From an uncultured Alphaproteobacteria bacterium (GTDB taxonomy: Bacteria; Pseudomonadota; Alphaproteobacteria; Rickettsiales; UBA1997): a stretch of DNA of 8,181 nucleotides. Location: NCBI GenBank assembly GCA_903837365.1, contig CAILUF010000094.1:1-8181 (forward strand). Direction: 5' to 3'. Shown here one piece after another: positions 5,204 to 8,181 of this stretch. Position numbers and translations under genes: made by a program. Position 1 is the first letter of the stretch, and every line of letters begins with the position of its first letter. Below the pieces are notes generated by a model, which did not search any database, had not been told where the DNA came from, and saw only the letters and a list, made by a program, of their open reading frames with translations.

Positions 5204-7975
5204 ATGAATTACGAAGAAAATTTTTTAAGCTTCCATAATGTTAAAACAGGAATTGATGAAGCATATTTAAGATTATTAAATTCAAATAATCTTGCTCAAG
5301 ACCTATTAAGTAATAATGAAAATTATGAATGTTTCTTAATTAATCAAAACATTAATCACAAACTAACTACATACCTTTCAACAATTGATAAAAGTAAGTT
5401 GGTTTATTCAGTTGAGCAAGCTAAAAAATTAGTTAGTGATTCACAATATTGTGAAAAATGGTTAGAAATTGTTAAATCATATTTATTCACAGTTGGTATT
5501 GATATTGAAAAAGAAAATAAGAATGATGTTTTTGCTAATGATGCTGTAGAAAAATCATCAGATAAACTTAAGATAGTTTTATCAAGCTTAAAATTAGTTG
5601 CGCAAATTAGTATTGAAACTAGAAATCTAGAATTATTTGATCGTATTTTTGATATTTACTGCATAGCTTATGAAAGCTATGTTAGAAAACCTAGTAAGCT
5701 TTTACAACAATGTTTTTTTGCACTTGAAAATTCTATTATTGAAACTCCATTATTTGCCAATTATTCTAAATTTTGTAAAGATCGTTTTATTAAAGGAATA
5801 TTTGTTGACTTAGAAGAGCAAATTAATCAAGAAGCAAATATGGATCAAACAATTTTTAAAAATAAGTCGATCAAAGAAGAGCTTCACAAGCAGGAAGATA
5901 GTCAAGAATCTAGCGCTAAATTTAAACCAAGTTATCTTGAATTATTAAGACAAGGTCTTGATAATCAAATAATTGCTTTACAAAGAAATACTCATTTAAA
6001 TTTAACAACTTTAGTTAGCATCGAAGAGAATTGCATAATTGCTGATAATTTTAAACAGGAATTATTAAATCAATTACTAACTTCTGAATATAAACAAAAA
6101 TTTTTAAATCTTATTAACTTATACTTTTTAAAGGTTGGAATTAATATTCAAAATAATGTTGGTTTGCCAATAGCATCTTTCGTTAATAAAGACGAACTTA
6201 AAATCATAATTTCATCATTGAAAATCATAGCTTCTGAAGCGGTAAAAAATGATGAAAAATTTTTCCTTGAATTAGAGAAAACTTATAGCCAACTATATCA
6301 AAAGTTCAGTCAAGTTGGACTTTTAGATAATGAAAATGGTTTAGCAGATTGCTTTTATGCAAATGAAATTGGTAATAACACAGAAATTTCATTGCATTAT
6401 TTAGAAGAAAATTCAAATGGAATTTTCTTGGAATTGGAATCGCAAATTGACAAAAAACGTTTTGATCAGTTGATTCTAGCTAATATTAAAAAGTTTGATG
6501 AAAAAACTTTAAAATTCTACAGCCAACCCTACATTGATATCAGGCTTGAAAAATCTGCTAATCAAGAAGATTATCAAGTGCAAATTATTTATGACGGTAA
6601 TCAAATAAATGCTGAGCAAGTTGCTCAAGAATTTGGACAAGATCCATTAACAATCAAAGATTGGCAGTATAAAAATTTAGAAGAGGGTGATGCTTTATCA
6701 TTTTCTCATGAAACAACTGCGCAATATCTTGGCATTGCAAAAGGTCCAGAATTAAATCAAACCCTACTTGTAATCAGAGATCAAGCTCGTTTAGAACAAG
6801 AACTATTCAATGAAAATCAATTTCAAGATAGCGGAGATAATAGATCTAAAATTTCTAATTCAAATTATAAATCAACTGATGATGAAGAACTTTTTGATGA
6901 CGAAGAATTTGAAAATCATCAAGATGATTTTGCAACAAGAGAAGATGATGATTCTGTTAATGCACAAATTTCTGATTCAGTTAATTTAACTATTCCTCAG
7001 AATGTTGTGGATAAATTCATTCAAAAAAATAACGAGTTAGATTTTAAAGATCAGCAAGATGGAGTTTTCGACATTTACCAATTCTATGTTGAAAATCACT
7101 CTAGCATTGAATCAATTTTACAAAATCCAACCTTGTCAAGAATGTTGAATTTGGCATCTCAAAATCCTGATTTAAAAATTGAAACTACAAGCAATCCATT
7201 ATCTGAATCAGTTAGACATCAGTTAAAACTTGTATTTCTAAAAGGATTTAATCAGAAATCGCAATCAATTTTAGCATCAACATTAACCGAAGGAGAGTGT
7301 AAAGCTTGGCAATTATCTCATGTGGATGAGTCAAGAACTCGTGGTTTTGATGGTTCGTTTATTGTACCTCATGATTATTCAGCAAAAATTTTAGGAATTA
7401 GAAACCCTAATGATGTTAATAATGCCATCGAACAAGTTTTTGATTTAACATCTAAGCTTGATTTATTTAATACGGTTTTAATTGAGTATTTACGTAACGA
7501 CGTTTCTTTCAATGCTCTTCGCACTCTAATTCAAAATGATTTTTCGATTGCTTTTGATTACAGTGAATCTGATAATATTTTTAGCAAAAAAAATCTAATT
7601 TTGATTGCTCAAGATGAAGAAGAAAGAGAGTTTATCTATGATTTCCTTGGATATTCTTGGCAACAAAATCAAGATATATCTCACGATGAATTGCTTGAAC
7701 ATAGAGCCAATATTACTGACGAAAATGGCGATATTATTCTTTCTAACGAAATTTGTTCATCATTATTTGGCGTTAATAGTGAATCAGAAATTGATTTAAC
7801 GATTAGAAAAATCGAATCTATTCTTCAGGCTAATAAAAAATTATGTGATATTTTCAATGCTAATGAGCATGAAAACCTTGTTGCCCTTCTTGAGTTAGAT
7901 GAAGATCAAGAATCGCATCAAGATAATGAAGATTTTTCAGATGAAGAAGGTGAATTAAAAGAGTTATATATCTAA
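5204..7975 (+). CDS. Large acidic two-family repeat protein of unknown function, linked to virB3
   Basis: A 923-residue protein I do not recognise. There is no signal peptide and no membrane segment; it looks soluble, largely helical, rich in Asn, Gln, Lys and acidic residues. Order seen: a domain of about 190 residues twice (A1 about 21-210, A2 about 244-418), then a second domain three times (B1 about 424-536, B2 639-756, B3 763-885). Acidic low-complexity stretches lie after B1 (559-583) and at the C-terminus (897-920). Each B copy has Trp-Gln (487, 702, 819), then a short Gly-containing turn, then (L/F)G(I/V) (509-511, 730-732, 855-857) and ends Phe-Asn. It starts 18 bp after virB3 with no Shine-Dalgarno and is followed by a strong terminator, so the two form one unit. 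AGA supplies 15 of 23 Arg codons, unlike the minus-strand genes. It could be a secreted effector or a secretion-associated structural protein; the context suggests it, but no known domain proves it. Confidence 0.9.
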   Translation: MNYEENFLSFHNVKTGIDEAYLRLLNSNNLAQDLLSNNENYECFLINQNINHKLTTYLSTIDKSKLVYSVEQAKKLVSDSQYCEKWLEIVKSYLFTVGIDIEKENKNDVFANDAVEKSSDKLKIVLSSLKLVAQISIETRNLELFDRIFDIYCIAYESYVRKPSKLLQQCFFALENSIIETPLFANYSKFCKDRFIKGIFVDLEEQINQEANMDQTIFKNKSIKEELHKQEDSQESSAKFKPSYLELLRQGLDNQIIALQRNTHLNLTTLVSIEENCIIADNFKQELLNQLLTSEYKQKFLNLINLYFLKVGINIQNNVGLPIASFVNKDELKIIISSLKIIASEAVKNDEKFFLELEKTYSQLYQKFSQVGLLDNENGLADCFYANEIGNNTEISLHYLEENSNGIFLELESQIDKKRFDQLILANIKKFDEKTLKFYSQPYIDIRLEKSANQEDYQVQIIYDGNQINAEQVAQEFGQDPLTIKDWQYKNLEEGDALSFSHETTAQYLGIAKGPELNQTLLVIRDQARLEQELFNENQFQDSGDNRSKISNSNYKSTDDEELFDDEEFENHQDDFATREDDDSVNAQISDSVNLTIPQNVVDKFIQKNNELDFKDQQDGVFDIYQFYVENHSSIESILQNPTLSRMLNLASQNPDLKIETTSNPLSESVRHQLKLVFLKGFNQKSQSILASTLTEGECKAWQLSHVDESRTRGFDGSFIVPHDYSAKILGIRNPNDVNNAIEQVFDLTSKLDLFNTVLIEYLRNDVSFNALRTLIQNDFSIAFDYSESDNIFSKKNLILIAQDEEEREFIYDFLGYSWQQNQDISHDELLEHRANITDENGDIILSNEICSSLFGVNSESEIDLTIRKIESILQANKKLCDIFNANEHENLVALLELDEDQESHQDNEDFSDEEGELKELYI
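5264..5833 (+). repeat. Protein repeat A, copy 1 (within the 923-residue protein)
   Basis: Residues about 21-210. Anchors shared with copy 2 are YLRLL (21-25), the block WLEIVKSYLFTVGIDIE (86-102), DKLKIVLSSLKLVA (120-133) and GIFVDLEEQI (198-207). Spacing to the matching blocks of copy 2 is 223, 214, 210 and 208 residues, so the copies are collinear with a few deletions in copy 2. The similarity is at protein level; the DNA has diverged, so the duplication is old. Confidence 0.7.
5933..6457 (+). repeat. Protein repeat A, copy 2 (within the 923-residue protein)
   Basis: Residues about 244-418. Matching blocks are YLELL (244-248), FLNLINLYFLKVGINIQ (300-316), DELKIIISSLKIIA (330-343) and GIFLELESQI (406-415). 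It is shorter than copy 1 in the loop after GINIQ. It is separated from copy 1 by a polar linker (about 211-240) rich in Lys, Glu, Gln and Ser. Confidence 0.7.
6473..6811 (+). repeat. Protein repeat B, copy 1 (within the 923-residue protein)
   Basis: Residues about 424-536, directly after A2. It is the most diverged B copy in its first half. Shared marks: Trp-Gln at 487-488, EGDAL (494-498), QYLGIAKG (507-514) and the end ELFN (533-536). The gap from Trp to the Gly of the turn is 8 residues, the shortest of the three copies. An acidic linker follows. Confidence 0.55.
7118..7471 (+). repeat. Protein repeat B, copy 2 (within the 923-residue protein)
   Basis: Residues about 639-756. Shared marks: LQNPTLSRML (639-648) aligned with LRNDVSFNAL of copy 3, Trp-Gln at 702-703, DGSFIV (716-721), KILGIRN (728-734) and DLFN (753-756). 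The offset to copy 3 is 124-129 residues, and to copy 1 220-221 over the LG(I) to FN part. Confidence 0.65.
7490..7858 (+). repeat. Protein repeat B, copy 3 (within the 923-residue protein)
   Basis: Residues about 763-885, almost directly abutting copy 2. Shared marks: LRNDVSFNAL (763-772), Trp-Gln at 819-820, NGDIIL (841-846), SLFGVNS (853-859) and DIFN (882-885). The Trp-to-Gly gap is 23 residues, against 15 and 8 in copies 2 and 1, so that loop varies in length. The acidic C-terminal tail follows. Confidence 0.65.
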
Positions 7976-8011
7976 ATTTTAGAACTAATTTAATTAACAC
8001 TAAAAGCTCAT

Positions 8012-8050
8012 AAAGCCTTCGGTTTCAAAGCCGAAGGCTTTTTGGTTTTT
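8012..8050 (+). terminator. Rho-independent terminator of the virB3 unit
   Basis: A perfect 11-bp stem AAAGCCTTCGG (8012-8022) / CCGAAGGCTTT (8031-8041) encloses an 8-nt loop and is followed by a T-rich run (TTTGGTTTTT, ending at 8050). It begins 37 nt after the stop of the 923-codon gene. It is one of the few GC-rich spots in the window. The T run is on the plus strand, so it ends the virB3-plus-large-gene transcript; nothing comparable lies between those two genes. Confidence 0.9.
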
Positions 8051-8181
8051 GTAAAATTAAAATTATTGTTTTTATAATCAAAACCACTAAAATAAAACAA
8101 AATTTTATTTAAAAAACTGAAATAATTTTTCATCTATTGTCAGCTAATACCAAATTAATTTGAAAATTTATTAATTAATAA

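Noticed and set aside
7605..7799. Second plus-strand frame of 64 codons inside the large gene
   Set aside because: Out-of-frame shadow of an AT-rich coding region; the large frame has clear repeat structure there.
5264..7858. Internal repeats as a CRISPR array or recent DNA tandem repeat
   Set aside because: The similarity is at protein level only, with diverged DNA and units of hundreds of bases; no short identical repeats with spacers.
8051..8181. Possible gene start or RNA gene at the right edge
   Set aside because: AT-rich with no open frame, no tRNA-like clover pattern and no clear promoter; nothing can be supported.

Overview
The window is strongly AT-rich and looks like chromosomal DNA of an obligately host-associated alphaproteobacterium, most likely of the order Rickettsiales. 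Two observations support this. First, coaX and the RNase J gene are adjacent on one strand, an arrangement I recall from many alphaproteobacteria (often nuoN-birA-coaX-rnj). Second, the small gene at 4886-5185 reads as a Rickettsiales-type VirB3, with the 'HGIGW.IC.KEPR' block and the '..SYD..' tail. No gene has a recognisable Shine-Dalgarno sequence. Family assignments rest on motif recognition by eye.

Minus-strand block (1-4637, read right to left): an aspartate/aromatic-type aminotransferase (aspC, 4637-3435), then type III pantothenate kinase (coaX, 3432-2644) only 2 bp later. A 235-bp AT-rich gap follows, with a large hairpin and a good sigma70-like promoter. Next come RNase J (rnj, 2408-666) and an alanyl-tRNA synthetase frame (662 to beyond position 1). 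The alaS frame starts 3 nt after the rnj stop and in the same frame. It lacks the whole class II catalytic domain but keeps the tRNA-Ala recognition residues. It is therefore a split gene, a remnant, or an assembly junction.

Divergent gap (4638-4885): AT-rich, with five A-tracts of 7-9 A spaced roughly one helical turn apart, followed by weak promoter-like boxes in front of virB3.

Plus-strand block (4886-8050): virB3, then after 18 bp a 923-codon gene of unknown function, closed by a strong rho-independent terminator. In Rickettsiales virB3 is normally followed by virB4; here the large gene takes that place and the unit ends after it. The 923-residue protein has no signal peptide or membrane segment. 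By eye it consists of two copies of a helical domain of about 190 residues, then three copies of a second domain of about 115-120 residues that shares a Trp-Gln pair, an LG(I/V)-like core and a terminal Phe-Asn. Acidic stretches lie after the first B copy and at the C-terminus. This secretion-linked repeat protein and the headless alaS are the two most interesting items. Positions 8051-8181 are AT-rich and I see nothing in them.

The minus-strand genes are housekeeping: RNA decay, CoA synthesis, amino acid metabolism and tRNA charging. The plus-strand pair is accessory. Arginine codon use differs sharply between the two blocks, in line with different histories.
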